Below, piece after piece: positions 17,248-26,957 of a DNA stretch of 64,000 nucleotides. The first letter of the stretch is position 1; every line of letters begins with the position of its first letter. Origin of the DNA: Pedobacter sp. PLR. Its GTDB lineage: Bacteria; Bacteroidota; Bacteroidia; Sphingobacteriales; Sphingobacteriaceae. The position numbers were made by a program, and so were the translations under genes. The stretch is from positions 310,001 through 374,000 of the forward strand of contig NZ_JAPIVQ010000007.1 in the NCBI RefSeq assembly GCF_026239675.1, in the 5' to 3' direction. Under the pieces are notes generated by a model, which was not told the DNA's origin, made no database searches, and was given only the letters and a program-made list of their open reading frames with translations.

Positions 17248-20200
17248 TTAAAAAGCTGCACTTAAACCAATTGACCAGGTTTTAACACCAGGATAGGTTG
17301 CTCTCTGTGAAGCCGATTCAGGATCAAAATCCTTCAGGCGTTTATCCGCCATAAAAGTGAATGGATTGTTTGCACTACCATAAACCCTTAGGTTAGTCAT
17401 TCCTAATTTTTTCACCATGAGCTGAGGGAAAGTATAACCCAATGTGATCGCTCTGATTCTGAAATAAGAGGCATTAAATAACCAGAATGAAGAAGTTTCA
17501 TTATAGTTATGTTTACCATCACCAGAATTCAGGATGCGTGGGAAATCTGCATTTGCATCAGGATTTTCTGCTGTCCATCTATTTTCCCAGGCAGTCTTCA
17601 CACCTGCACCATTGAAGAAAGGATAAGCCGCTTCTTCAGAGAAATAGGTTTGTACATTACCTACACCATAGGTCATTACACTAAAGTCGAAGCTTTTATA
17701 GTTTGCACTTAAGTTAAAGCCATAGTTCAACCATGGCACATCGTTACCAATAATGGTACGGTCGCCCGGATCCCATGCACCATTGCCATTCAGGTCTTTG
17801 TACTTGATGTCACCAGGTTTAGTATTAACAGTTTGGAAAGGATGGCTATCAATATCTGCCTGATCAACAAATAAACCATCAGCTTCATAACCATAGAATG
17901 AGCCTATCGAATTGCCTACTCTTTGAATAAATCTACCTTCCAGGAAGTCTTCCCCGGTTCCCAATGAAGTAATTGTGTTTTTAATTACAGAAAAGTTACC
18001 ACCGATACTGAACCTGAAGTCATCACCAATCTTATCATTATAAGTCAGGCCAATCTCAAAACCTTTGTTTCTGGTAGAGGCACCATTCGACAATGGTAAA
18101 CCTGTAGTCCCACCGACAAGTTCTACACCAATTGTGGCAAGACGGGGAATCCTGATTAACAGATCTTTGGTATCTTTAATGTAGTAGTCTGTTACCAGGT
18201 CTAGCTTTCCACCAAAGAAAGTTGCATCAATTCCAAAATCGGTCATGTATACTCTTTCCCATGTTGTGTTTGGATCAGGTAGTTTATTTTGATAAACACC
18301 CGTTTGAGGGTTCCCTTCAAAACTATAGGCATAGCCGGTTGCCAATAAATTGTAGTAGTTACCAACTCCTACCACTTCCTGATTTCCTAATGAACCATAA
18401 GAACCACGAAGTTTAAGATTATTGATCCAGCTGATGTCTTTCATGAAATCTTCTTTATTCACATTCCAACCCGCTGAGAAGGAAGGAAAAACAGCCTTAC
18501 GCTTGTCTTCACGGAATCTCGAAGAATAATCGAATCTGATGTTTGCCTCCAAAAGGTATTTATCTTTGTAAGCATAGTTGAAACGACCAAAAACTGAGCG
18601 CAATGCCCATTCTGTTTGTAAACTACGGTTTGCTTGTCCGTCATCATCAGAACTTATATCTTCCGGATTGGTTGAACCACTGCCAACAGTAGTCATGTCA
18701 TTGTTAGGGAAGTTTTTTCTACCCAGAAAAGCATTTCTACTTACGTTACTTTCCTGACTTGCACCAGCAGTAATTTTACCAAAATGATCTCCAAAAGTAC
18801 GTTGATAATCTACTGTTCCCTGAAGCAATACCTCCTGACGCTTGCGCCAGTATTCCTTCATTTCATTGATCTTTACTTCTGTCGTTGCCATTGGCGCACC
18901 AGTTAGAAAATTGTTCACTGGTGTCATGGTATTAGTAAAGGACGATGAATTAGAATTGAAGTATTTTAAGGAAGCCAATCCATTAACCGTAAGACCTTCC
19001 AGTGGGGTTAAAGTTGCATTCACTGCAGTTTGCAGGTAATTGTCTTTATCCCATGAACGACCACCTTCTGCCAATTTACGTAATTGGTTATTTCCGGCAA
19101 TGTTTGGAACAGCCACTCCATTGCTAATTGATCCCCATTGTCCATCAGACTGGCGTGCTACTGAAATTGGTAGCGCACGACTCAACTCTGTCCATGACAA
19201 ATCTCCTCCCTGGCGGGAATAGTTCTGACTGATTAAGGAGATATTGGTTCCAACGGTTAATAAATCAGGGATAATTTTACTGTCTGTATTTAATTTGGCT
19301 ACAAAACGATCTTGTTTTTTACCCGGAACCAACGATTCCTGATCCATGTAAGTTGCCCCTAAATAAGAGCTGGTAGTTTTTCCCGGAGAATTGATATTCA
19401 AACTCAGGTCTCTTTGCGGTGCACTTTTTCTAACCACCTGATCAAACCAGTCTGTATTTGGATAAAGGTCAGGCTGACTGCCATTTTTATACAATTCAAT
19501 CTGGCTATCTGTAAACTGTGGTTTTCCACCACCGTTCACCAGGGCTTCATTATACATGGTTGCATAAGTTGCAGAGTTTACAAACTCAGGAAGATAAGCG
19601 GCCGACTGCCATCCGTAATTTGCATTCAGCTGCACCACTGTTTTTTCTCCTGAACCTCTTTTGGTGGTCACCAGGATTACACCATTGGCAGCTCTTGAAC
19701 CATAAAGAGAAGCAGAAGCTGCATCTTTCAACACAGACATATTAGAAATGTCATTAGGATTCAAAGTAGCAAACTCCTGTGAAGTGGCAGGAATACCATC
19801 AATGATATACAAAGGATTATTTGCTCCACTTAAACTGCTTCTACCACGAATAGAAACTGTACCTGTACCATTTGCGGTTCCATCAGCAGAACGGCCTACA
19901 TCGCCAGGGCGTTGTAAAATTGTTAATCCGGGAGTTACACCTTGTAGGGCATTCTGAACCGAAGTTACCGGTCTGTTTGCCAATGTTTTTGGGCTGATAG
20001 TGGCCACAGCACCAGTTAAGCTAGATTTTTTCTGTGTACCATAGGCTACTACTACAACTTCGTCCAGGTTATTTGACTCAGTTACTAAAGTTACGTTGAT
20101 TAGTTTTTGATTGTTTACCGGAACTTCCTGCGGCGCGTAGCTTAGCATTTTGAATACCAACACACCGTCTTCCGGTACGCTGATGGAGAAGTTTCCGTTT

Positions 20201-20433
20201 GCATCTGTACTGGTACCACGTCCAGGTGCTGATTTTAAAGTTACTGTTACGCCTGGTAATGGGCCTTGACTGTCTTTAACAGTTCCTTTAACAACGATAT
20301 CGGCACGGTTAGTCCTCACGTTGTTTTTTTGAGCCCGGGGCTTAACCGCAGCAATAGCATCCTGCACGAACAGAAGCATCACTGCCATTAAAACCCAGAT
20401 CCCTGTGGTTTTAATTAGTTGGTGTTTTTTCAT
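17248..20433 (-). CDS. SusC/RagA family TonB-linked outer-membrane transporter (pair 1)
   Basis: The start is set at the ATG whose complement is 20431-20433, giving MKKHQLIKTTGIWVLM as a normal signal peptide. The frame itself opens 12 codons earlier. After the signal come a CarboxypepD_reg-like domain (~45-130), the TonB-box region EVVVVAYGTQKKS, the SusC plug signature LKDAASASLYGSRAANGVILVTTKRG-like segment, and a ~22-strand barrel ending in a C-terminal aromatic Phe. It imports oligosaccharides or similar ligands using TonB. Two LacI/PurR-like operator sequences lie 86 and 288 bp upstream, so regulation by a LacI-family repressor is plausible; none is encoded in the window. Confidence 0.93.
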   Translation of the reverse strand: MKKHQLIKTTGIWVLMAVMLLFVQDAIAAVKPRAQKNNVRTNRADIVVKGTVKDSQGPLPGVTVTLKSAPGRGTSTDANGNFSISVPEDGVLVFKMLSYAPQEVPVNNQKLINVTLVTESNNLDEVVVVAYGTQKKSSLTGAVATISPKTLANRPVTSVQNALQGVTPGLTILQRPGDVGRSADGTANGTGTVSIRGRSSLSGANNPLYIIDGIPATSQEFATLNPNDISNMSVLKDAASASLYGSRAANGVILVTTKRGSGEKTVVQLNANYGWQSAAYLPEFVNSATYATMYNEALVNGGGKPQFTDSQIELYKNGSQPDLYPNTDWFDQVVRKSAPQRDLSLNINSPGKTTSSYLGATYMDQESLVPGKKQDRFVAKLNTDSKIIPDLLTVGTNISLISQNYSRQGGDLSWTELSRALPISVARQSDGQWGSISNGVAVPNIAGNNQLRKLAEGGRSWDKDNYLQTAVNATLTPLEGLTVNGLASLKYFNSNSSSFTNTMTPVNNFLTGAPMATTEVKINEMKEYWRKRQEVLLQGTVDYQRTFGDHFGKITAGASQESNVSRNAFLGRKNFPNNDMTTVGSGSTNPEDISSDDDGQANRSLQTEWALRSVFGRFNYAYKDKYLLEANIRFDYSSRFREDKRKAVFPSFSAGWNVNKEDFMKDISWINNLKLRGSYGSLGNQEVVGVGNYYNLLATGYAYSFEGNPQTGVYQNKLPDPNTTWERVYMTDFGIDATFFGGKLDLVTDYYIKDTKDLLIRIPRLATIGVELVGGTTGLPLSNGASTRNKGFEIGLTYNDKIGDDFRFSIGGNFSVIKNTITSLGTGEDFLEGRFIQRVGNSIGSFYGYEADGLFVDQADIDSHPFQTVNTKPGDIKYKDLNGNGAWDPGDRTIIGNDVPWLNYGFNLSANYKSFDFSVMTYGVGNVQTYFSEEAAYPFFNGAGVKTAWENRWTAENPDANADFPRILNSGDGKHNYNETSSFWLFNASYFRIRAITLGYTFPQLMVKKLGMTNLRVYGSANNPFTFMADKRLKDFDPESASQRATYPGVKTWSIGLSAAF

Positions 20434-20518
20434 TATAAAATTTGGTTGTTTAGAAGTAATTTGAATCAATGTTACGTATAGTAATCACTATTTAAAGTAC
20501 TTTAAAGGCGTTTGGTTT

Positions 20519-20534
20519 ACGCAAACGGTTGTGC
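20519..20534 (+). promoter_or_regulatory. LacI/PurR-like operator, site 1
   Basis: ACGCAAACGGTTGTGC resembles the palindromic LacI/PurR-family consensus ACGCAAACGTTTGCGT with the central CG step. It lies 86 bp before the susC start. A nearby CGTTTG at 20509-20514 forms a further inverted pairing with its CAAACG. Confidence 0.55.
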
Positions 20535-20720
20535 AGATCATTGCCGTCTAAAGAAATTAGCGGCAAATACTTGTTTTTTCATGAAAACCCTGTTTCCAGA
20601 ACAATACGCTAACTATTTAACGATGAGCACTTAGCATGCGCTAAGAATGCAACGACATCAAAAACACTTTTATAAACATTTAATCTAAACGATAATCAGA
20701 TATTAACGTCAAGCTCCTTT

Positions 20721-20738
20721 TGCGCAAACGGTTGTATA
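20721..20738 (+). promoter_or_regulatory. LacI/PurR-like operator, site 2
   Basis: TGCGCAAACGGTTGTATA shares the 12-base core GCAAACGGTTGT with site 1, about 200 bp away on the same strand. That spacing would suit repression by DNA looping. Confidence 0.55.
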
Positions 20739-21041
20739 ATCCTTCATGGTGTCTTAACCGGTCTTTTTGAAGCGCGGGATTCTCTTTTTGTTTTCTTAAG
20801 AAAACATCAGCGACAACGTGACAAATCTGAAATTATTGTGGAGCCTCCGTAATTAAAAACAGCGTTTAAACATATAATTTGGGGCAAATAAATTACCAGC
20901 CCTCTGCGTCTTAATCATTCGTGTTAGCTGACGGATTAAACCAATTAGTCAGGTATTCAATGTTATTATTCCCTACTTAGTGTAAAAATACAAAACAGAT
21001 ATTCAAGTAGTTAGCTTCAAAAACAGAGGTAATGACAATCT

Positions 21042-21075
21042 TTTGACATAAATAATTCTATTAAGACTACTTTTG
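21042..21075 (+). promoter_or_regulatory. Promoter of the outer-membrane beta-barrel gene
   Basis: TTTG at 21042-21045 and TACTTTTG at 21068-21075, 22 bp apart, match the Bacteroidota consensus. The leader to ATG 21125 would be about 45 nt and A-rich. Confidence 0.7.
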
Positions 21076-21124
21076 CGCTCCTAATTATTTAGTTAATTAA
21101 CATCTATTTAAGAAAAACACAATT

Positions 21125-21838
21125 ATGAAAAAAGGATTACTTATCGCAGGACTTGCGCTTTTCGGAGCGGCAGCACAAGCACAAGATCTTAAGCCTGTTG
21201 CAGGTGACGTGACTACTGAGTTTGGTTTAACTGGTGGTATCAATGCTACTAACTTCAATTTGAATGATAACGCAGGCATGTTACGTTTCCGTTACTTCCA
21301 AAAAGAAAACCTTGCTTTCCGTTTAGGTTTCAACGTAAGCTCAAACAATGATAAAACTAACGTTTATGGTACAACTGCACCGTTTTTAGGTAACAAAGGT
21401 ACCATCACTGAATCAGGTACTGAAGTAATGATCAACTTAGGTGTTGAGAAGCATTTCGCAGGAACTGCCCGTTTATCTCCATATGTTGGTGCTGACTTAA
21501 TTTTCGGTACAACTTCTGGAAAAATTGAAACTGAAAATGCAATTTCAACTGGCCCTGGAAAAGGAACTTATGCAAATGATTTCTTCTCTACTAACAAATT
21601 AGCAAGCACTACTTCTTTCGGTCTTCGTGGCGTTATTGGTGCTGATTACTACATCGCAAAACGCTTATTCTTAGGTGCTGAAGCTGGTTTCGGTTTCGCT
21701 TATGAAAAAGATGGTAAATCAGAAATTTCAACTACAACCGGTGGTGTAACTGTTACTGATAAACATAAATCAGCAGGAAGCAACACTTCGATCAACCCAA
21801 GTATTATCACTGGTGTTCGTATCGGTTTCGCATTCTAA
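21125..21838 (+). CDS. Small outer-membrane beta-barrel protein
   Basis: This 237-aa protein has a clean Sec signal peptide (MKKGLLIAGLALFGAAAQA, cut before QD). The mature part alternates hydrophobic and polar residues as in 8-strand OmpA/OmpW-type barrels, and ends ITGVRIGFAF with the C-terminal Phe recognised by the BAM complex. No enzymatic motif is seen; the role could be structural or a porin. It is monocistronic, with a strong promoter and terminator, and the codon choice is highly uniform, suggesting abundant expression. Confidence 0.85.
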   Translation: MKKGLLIAGLALFGAAAQAQDLKPVAGDVTTEFGLTGGINATNFNLNDNAGMLRFRYFQKENLAFRLGFNVSSNNDKTNVYGTTAPFLGNKGTITESGTEVMINLGVEKHFAGTARLSPYVGADLIFGTTSGKIETENAISTGPGKGTYANDFFSTNKLASTTSFGLRGVIGADYYIAKRLFLGAEAGFGFAYEKDGKSEISTTTGGVTVTDKHKSAGSNTSINPSIITGVRIGFAF

Positions 21839-21870
21839 ATAAAAAGCTGATCTGATCAGTTTAAAGGCTT

Positions 21871-21925
21871 GAAGGCGGTTTAAACAAGGTGATATTCATC
21901 TGGTTTAAACCGCCTTCTCTATTTT
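21871..21925 (+). terminator. Terminator after the outer-membrane barrel gene
   Basis: A perfect 15-bp stem (21871-21885 with 21903-21917) has a 17-nt loop and is followed by TCTATTTT. Confidence 0.8.
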
Positions 21926-22011
21926 CAGGCTTATTTTGTGCTACCGGCTCTGCCTTACAGGCTCCTCATTCCGAGGCCTGTACTTCGTTCTGTTTAAAAT
22001 TTACAAGCACC

Positions 22012-25000
22012 TTATTTCAGCCATTTTCTGAATACCTGAGCAATCTCTTCTTCGAGCACGGGTTTCGACAGGAAGTCGTTCATTCCGGAAAGGATACACT
22101 TTTCCCGCTCCCCTTTCACATTTCCCGCGGTTAACGCAATGATTGGCACATCTAACATATCCAGTTCGTTTCTGATGTATTGCGTGGCCTCGTAACCATT
22201 CATTTCGGGCATCTGAACATCCATCAGGATGAGGTCGGGTAGTTGTTTTTTACAATGCGCCAGGCACTCCAGTCCATTGGCCGCTTCATGAATCTGCGCC
22301 ATTGGTACGATCCTTCTCACGATGGTTCTGGCGAGCAACATATTGATCAGGTTATCTTCTGCAATGAGGACATGAACCTGTTGCTGACTTCTCTCCATAG
22401 TTGTTCTTGAATTTTCCGTTCCTGTGCTGAACAAGTGTTTATTCATGGCCGGATCCACGCCCCATTCTTCTTCCTGCGCCTCTTCTACCTTCAGCAGGAT
22501 GTCGAAGAAAAAGGTGCTGCCCTTTCCGGGACAACTGACCAGTTCCAGTTTGCTACCCATTAAACCCAGCAGCTGATTAGAAATGCTTAGCCCCAGGCCT
22601 GTTCCTCCGTATCTTTTAGTGGTAGAACCATCTTCCTGGGAGAAGGCTTCGAACACTTTATGATGTTTATCCGATTTAATCCCGATTCCGGTATCGACAA
22701 CCTGGAAGCGAATGGCCATCATACCTTCTTCTATTGGTGATAGCGGGGCGATTTTAAGCGCGATCTCCCCTGTATCGGTAAACTTCACCGCATTACTGAG
22801 GAGGTTGATAAAAACCTGTCTGAGTCGAACCCAGTCCGTCCAGATGAACCGTGGTACCTTTTCGTCGATGTTCAATTTAATATCCAAAGCTTTCCGCTGC
22901 GCCTGATACATGTTGATATCAATGGCCTGGTTACCCATCTCATAGAGGTCGCATTTCTCGATTTCCAGTTCCAGTTTTCCGGATTCAATTTTAGAAAAAT
23001 CGAGGATATCGCTGATGATTCCCAACAGTGCATTTGCCGATTCATTGACGATGGTCAGGTATTGCTCCTGAGTCGGGTTGAGCTTGGTTTTTAACACCAG
23101 ATCTGTAAACCCAATCACGCCATTGAGTGGTGTGCGTATTTCATGGCTCATATTGGCCAGGAACTCCGATTTCGCCAGACTGGCATGTTCTGCCTGTTCC
23201 TTAGCCTTGTTGAGCTCTAAGCCTTGCCTGCTGCTCTCAGTGATGTCCTGACTAAAGATCATGATGCCACCAATCTTACCATCAAACTGATACCATGGCC
23301 GCAATTCCCAACGCAGGTACTGGTCATGATCCCAGCCTTCCGGCCTCCAGATGTCAATTTCATTTTTAATCACTTCTCCTTCAAGGCAGCGGTCGTGAAT
23401 ATCCCTCCAATGCTGGCTCAGGTCTGGCAGCACATCAAAATGTGCTTTCCCGTAAAGGTCTGTTCCCTGCAACTGATGCTCTTCCAGCCATCGGTTACTG
23501 ACCGCAATATAATTGAGCTTGCTGTCCAGCATCGCTACTGCGGCGGGCGCATGACTCACAAAAGCAGACAATCTTGCTTTTTCTTCAGACAATGCAATTT
23601 CCGCCCGTTTTTTCTCATCTATATTCTGGCAGGTACCGTAAATGCGTTTGCAGACCCCTCTTTCAAAGTCGGACTGCCCCAGCACCCTTACCCAGATTTC
23701 CTTTCCTTTGCCGGTCTGAATGAGGAGCTCCAGATCCCAGGCTTCCCCGGTTTCAATGGCCCTCTTTACCGTGGCGGCTATTTTATCGCGGTGTTCCCCT
23801 TCTTTATAAAACATCAGGGTAGTATCCATTGCAGGTTCATAAGCGGGGGATACTTCATGGATTTGTTTGGTGATTTCCGTCCAGCTTAACGTTTGGTGGA
23901 TCAGGTCAAGATCCCAACCTCCGATCTGCGCGAGTTCATTGGTTTGTTCCAGCATTTTGGTGGTCCTTTCCAATTCTCTTTCCAGGCGGTGTTTTTCGGT
24001 CACATCTATCGCATTCACGATCACATACTTTTTCCCGGAAAGGTCGTGTTCGACCACGTTATTATAGAACAATACCTTTGGGGAACCATCTTTATGCATG
24101 ATGGTCATCAAGCCTGATGCTTTCCCGTTACGCTTAATCTCTCTGAGGTACTCCGCTACAAAAGGCTGCTGTTTCGGAAAGGTGAGATCGAACAAAGTCA
24201 TGCCTGAAAGTTCGCTGGCAGTATGGCCCAGCAGTAAGGCTCCCGCGATGTTCACTGCGATAAAAGCGCCCTTCATATCATGTGTACACATCAATCCCTG
24301 AGAATTCTGAAAGAAAGAGCGCATATTATTTTCACTCAGCCGGATCTTTTCATCACGTTCTGATTCGACACTAATGTCTCTGGCGATGGCAAATACGTGT
24401 TCCGTTCCGGGTTCCGGTGTGGCGGTCCACTGGAGCACTTTATAATCTCCTCCGGCAGTTAAAAAACGGTTTACAAAGTTGCCTATGTTTTTTCCGTTAC
24501 CAAGACTTTCCAATTGATCGAAGCTACTGACCAGATCATCCGGGTGAACCAGGCTTAGAAAGCTATGGCCCATCATTTGCTCAGGTTTCCAACCCAGCAT
24601 CTTTTCAAATGCAGGATTGATTTTCTTAAAGTAGCCATCTAGTCCGGCAATACAGATCAGGTCGTTTGACAACTCATAAAGCTGGTCGAAATACCGATGT
24701 TCAGCCTTTTCCCTACGGTTGATAATCAAGGTCATGGCTTGCTTTGACAGCAGAACAAGTGCCTTTTTCTGCACCTCAGTCAGCACTTTCGGCTCCGGCC
24801 CAAATACGCAGAGGGAACCGATTGCATATCCGGAAGGATCCACCAGCGGATGCCCTGCATAAAACCTGATGTGGGGCCAGCCGGTCACCAATATACTATT
24901 GCTAAAACGGTCGTCTTTTCTTGCATCTTCTACTTCAAAGATGGCTTCATTTAGAATGGTGTATTGGCAAAAGGCGATTTCTTTGGCAGTTTCCGTTACG

Positions 25001-25197
25001 TCGATACCTTTTTTAGACTTGAACCACTGTCGGTCTTCATCCAGTAAGGCGATGAGTGAAACCGGGGCTTCACAGATCAGAGCCGCCATTTCTGTAATCC
25101 TGTCGAATTCAAATTCGGCAGGAGAGTCCAGAATCTGATAGCGTTTTAAGGCTAGCAAACGTTCCTTTTCCTCAATTGGTACACTGGGTATTTTCAT
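22012..25197 (-). CDS. Soluble hybrid histidine kinase (GAF-multiple PAS-HisKA-HATPase-REC)
   Basis: The start is taken at the ATG whose complement is 25195-25197; an in-frame TTG four codons earlier is less likely. The 1061-aa protein has no transmembrane segment. A GAF-like domain (~1-165, opening RYQILDSPAEFEFDRI) is followed by about four PAS/PAC units. HisKA has its His in SHEIRTPLNG near residue 680. The HATPase has DTGIGI and GGTGLGL, and a C-terminal receiver (~935-1058) has its phospho-Asp in LMDVQMPE. It is a paralogue of the kinase at 7902-10673 with one more PAS domain. No output regulator is encoded beside it. A -7 element lies 43 bp upstream. Confidence 0.91.
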   Translation of the reverse strand: MKIPSVPIEEKERLLALKRYQILDSPAEFEFDRITEMAALICEAPVSLIALLDEDRQWFKSKKGIDVTETAKEIAFCQYTILNEAIFEVEDARKDDRFSNSILVTGWPHIRFYAGHPLVDPSGYAIGSLCVFGPEPKVLTEVQKKALVLLSKQAMTLIINRREKAEHRYFDQLYELSNDLICIAGLDGYFKKINPAFEKMLGWKPEQMMGHSFLSLVHPDDLVSSFDQLESLGNGKNIGNFVNRFLTAGGDYKVLQWTATPEPGTEHVFAIARDISVESERDEKIRLSENNMRSFFQNSQGLMCTHDMKGAFIAVNIAGALLLGHTASELSGMTLFDLTFPKQQPFVAEYLREIKRNGKASGLMTIMHKDGSPKVLFYNNVVEHDLSGKKYVIVNAIDVTEKHRLERELERTTKMLEQTNELAQIGGWDLDLIHQTLSWTEITKQIHEVSPAYEPAMDTTLMFYKEGEHRDKIAATVKRAIETGEAWDLELLIQTGKGKEIWVRVLGQSDFERGVCKRIYGTCQNIDEKKRAEIALSEEKARLSAFVSHAPAAVAMLDSKLNYIAVSNRWLEEHQLQGTDLYGKAHFDVLPDLSQHWRDIHDRCLEGEVIKNEIDIWRPEGWDHDQYLRWELRPWYQFDGKIGGIMIFSQDITESSRQGLELNKAKEQAEHASLAKSEFLANMSHEIRTPLNGVIGFTDLVLKTKLNPTQEQYLTIVNESANALLGIISDILDFSKIESGKLELEIEKCDLYEMGNQAIDINMYQAQRKALDIKLNIDEKVPRFIWTDWVRLRQVFINLLSNAVKFTDTGEIALKIAPLSPIEEGMMAIRFQVVDTGIGIKSDKHHKVFEAFSQEDGSTTKRYGGTGLGLSISNQLLGLMGSKLELVSCPGKGSTFFFDILLKVEEAQEEEWGVDPAMNKHLFSTGTENSRTTMERSQQQVHVLIAEDNLINMLLARTIVRRIVPMAQIHEAANGLECLAHCKKQLPDLILMDVQMPEMNGYEATQYIRNELDMLDVPIIALTAGNVKGEREKCILSGMNDFLSKPVLEEEIAQVFRKWLK

Positions 25198-25239
25198 AGA
25201 GATGAGCAATCTATAAGGACCAGAACTAAGGCCCTAAAA

Positions 25240-25247
25240 CAAATATA
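25240..25247 (-). promoter_or_regulatory. -7 element of the hybrid kinase promoter
   Basis: On the minus strand this reads TATATTTG, an exact TAnnTTTG, 43 bp before the kinase start. A well-spaced -33 TTTG is absent. Confidence 0.5.
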
Positions 25248-25348
25248 ACATTTACAATAAACAATCGATACGGGAAAAAGGTCCGGAAAGATGATTGTTT
25301 AATCAAAATATTTTCATTTTCAGCCATTAGAATCCTGTTCCGGCTAAA

Positions 25349-25391
25349 ACAAAAACGCCTCCGGAATATGAATCCGGAGGCGGTTTTGTTT
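25349..25391 (-). terminator. Terminator after the GH125 gene
   Basis: A GC-rich stem (about 25356-25365 with 25373-25383) is flanked by A-rich and T-rich arms. On the minus strand it is followed by a T-rich tract, 13 bp beyond the GH125 stop. Confidence 0.75.
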
Positions 25392-25403
25392 GAAATCATA
25401 GGC

Positions 25404-26843
25404 CTAAGCCAATAAATGAGGTCTTTCTTTGTACGTTTTCCAAAGGAATTCTCCGAATATGGTATTTGTCCAGGCAAACCATGCTCTGGTAAATTTCTTA
25501 GGGTCATTTTTATGGAAGGATTCATGCATAAAACCGGTGTCACCATGGCATTTCTGCAACATATCCAGACATAACTTAATTTCTTTGTCGTCGGAACTGG
25601 TTAGTCCTCTGGCAATGATACTCATTGGCCAGATCATGTCTTTACCGATATGCGGGCCACCGATTCCTTCCGCAGCCGTTCCTTTAAAGAAGAATGGGTT
25701 ATCATCCAGCGAATGGATCATTTTGCGGGTATTCTGGTAGATCGGATCATCTGCAGAAACAGCCCCCAGGTATGGCAATGCCAGTAAGCTTGGGATATTG
25801 GCATCATCCATCATGTTGTAACTGCCCATTCCATTTACTTCGAAAGCATATACTTTACCATATTTTTCATGGTTAAATACGGCATATTTCTGAAGTGCGT
25901 CCTGTACTTCTTTGGCCAGTGCATCCAGGTCTTTAGCCGTTTGTTCATCTGCTTTTATTGCTCTAAAGATTTCCGCAGCCTGTTTTAAACTCACTACGGC
26001 GAAAAAGTTAGAAGGGACAAGGAAAGAGAAAACAGTAGCATCATCACTCGGACGGAAGGTAGAGCAGATCAGTCCTACCGGTTTTACCGGATAGCCATAT
26101 CCCATCATCGGAACTCCATCGGTTGCCCATGAAGTATGGCGCTGAAAAGAGTAAGGTCCGTCGTTTTCTTTACGTTGTTGCTCTTTAAAGGTCTGTAAGG
26201 TCAGTTTTACTGAATTCTGCCAGTCGGTATCAAATGGAGTGGTATCCTTTGTTTCTGTCCAGTAACGGTAGGCCAGACGGATGGGGTAACACAGGGAATC
26301 GATCTCCCATTTACGCTCATGTAAACCCGGTTTCATGTCCGTTACGTCGTTTTTCCACTCCCCTTGTTTATTCGGGTCATTGTAAAACGCATTGGCATAA
26401 GGATCTTTCAGGATACATTTCACCTGATGGTTGATCACGCCGTTGACCAGGTTTTTTAAAGGTTTATCTTTTTTAAGGAATGGCAGGTAAGGCCATACCT
26501 GTGCGGTACTATCGCGAAGCCACATGGCGTCAATATCACCGGTAATCACATAAGTATCAGGCTTACCTCCTTTTTCTGTATAGGTTACGGTGGTATCTAA
26601 AGTATTCGGGAAACAGTTATTGAATAACCAGGCCATTTCTTTGTTTTTCACCTTAGCAGAAAACTCAGTAATCGCGCTTTCTACGGCTTTACTGCTGAAA
26701 TGACGGGAAGCAAGGGGTACCCTTACCGTCGGAAAATCCGCTGCCAAACCTGAGGAAGCAGGTGTTGCAAAAGAAACCAGGTCGCTGGCCATTAACCCTG
26801 CTCCAAGGAGCCCTGCTTTTTGAATAAATGATCTTCTTCTCAT
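25404..26843 (-). CDS. Glycoside hydrolase family 125 (exo-alpha-1,6-mannosidase)
   Basis: Family 125 enzymes release alpha-1,6-linked mannose in an inverting, metal-independent reaction. The 479-aa protein matches along its length: ITGDIDAMWLRDS, KWEIDSLCYPIRLAY, ICSTFRPSDDATVF (probably containing the catalytic acid), MMDDANIPSLLALPYLG and the C-terminal FAWTNTIFGEFL. The start is set at the ATG whose complement is 26841-26843. It gives MRRRSFIQKAGLLGAG, a Tat-like signal; the longer frame adds 38 residues with no family resemblance. It probably acts in the periplasm on N-glycan or yeast-mannan fragments. It is monocistronic, with a weak LacI-like site 119 bp upstream. Confidence 0.9.
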   Translation of the reverse strand: MRRRSFIQKAGLLGAGLMASDLVSFATPASSGLAADFPTVRVPLASRHFSSKAVESAITEFSAKVKNKEMAWLFNNCFPNTLDTTVTYTEKGGKPDTYVITGDIDAMWLRDSTAQVWPYLPFLKKDKPLKNLVNGVINHQVKCILKDPYANAFYNDPNKQGEWKNDVTDMKPGLHERKWEIDSLCYPIRLAYRYWTETKDTTPFDTDWQNSVKLTLQTFKEQQRKENDGPYSFQRHTSWATDGVPMMGYGYPVKPVGLICSTFRPSDDATVFSFLVPSNFFAVVSLKQAAEIFRAIKADEQTAKDLDALAKEVQDALQKYAVFNHEKYGKVYAFEVNGMGSYNMMDDANIPSLLALPYLGAVSADDPIYQNTRKMIHSLDDNPFFFKGTAAEGIGGPHIGKDMIWPMSIIARGLTSSDDKEIKLCLDMLQKCHGDTGFMHESFHKNDPKKFTRAWFAWTNTIFGEFLWKTYKERPHLLA

Positions 26844-26957
26844 TTCGAAAATATTTGGTTGTAATGATGCTATTTTAAAAAGGCAATATACTACAAAGAT
26901 TCTAAACCACAATCCTTGGCTATAGCCCTTAAACGAAGATATAAATAGTTTTAGCAA

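Larger units (their letters stand above)
20434..21124. other. Long divergent spacer upstream of susC (pair 1)
   Basis: This 691-bp spacer separates susC (minus) from an outer membrane protein gene (plus). It holds two LacI-like operators, an inverted repeat at 20630-20645 (CTTAGC-4 nt-GCTAAG), and the promoter of the plus-strand gene at 21042-21075. No convincing small gene was found. Confidence 0.6.

Noticed and set aside
15573..20433. Assigning a glycan substrate to the first SusCD pair
   Set aside because: No glycosidase lies in the operon; the link to the GH125 mannosidase rests only on a weak shared operator-like motif.
23224..23889. 221-codon plus-strand frame opposite the second hybrid kinase
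   Set aside because: Antisense of PAS repeats; composition is unlike a real protein and no homologous motif is recognisable.
25226..25546. 106-codon minus-strand frame between the hybrid kinase and GH125
   Set aside because: It overlaps the GH125 3' end and the terminator hairpin at 25349-25391; no family resemblance.
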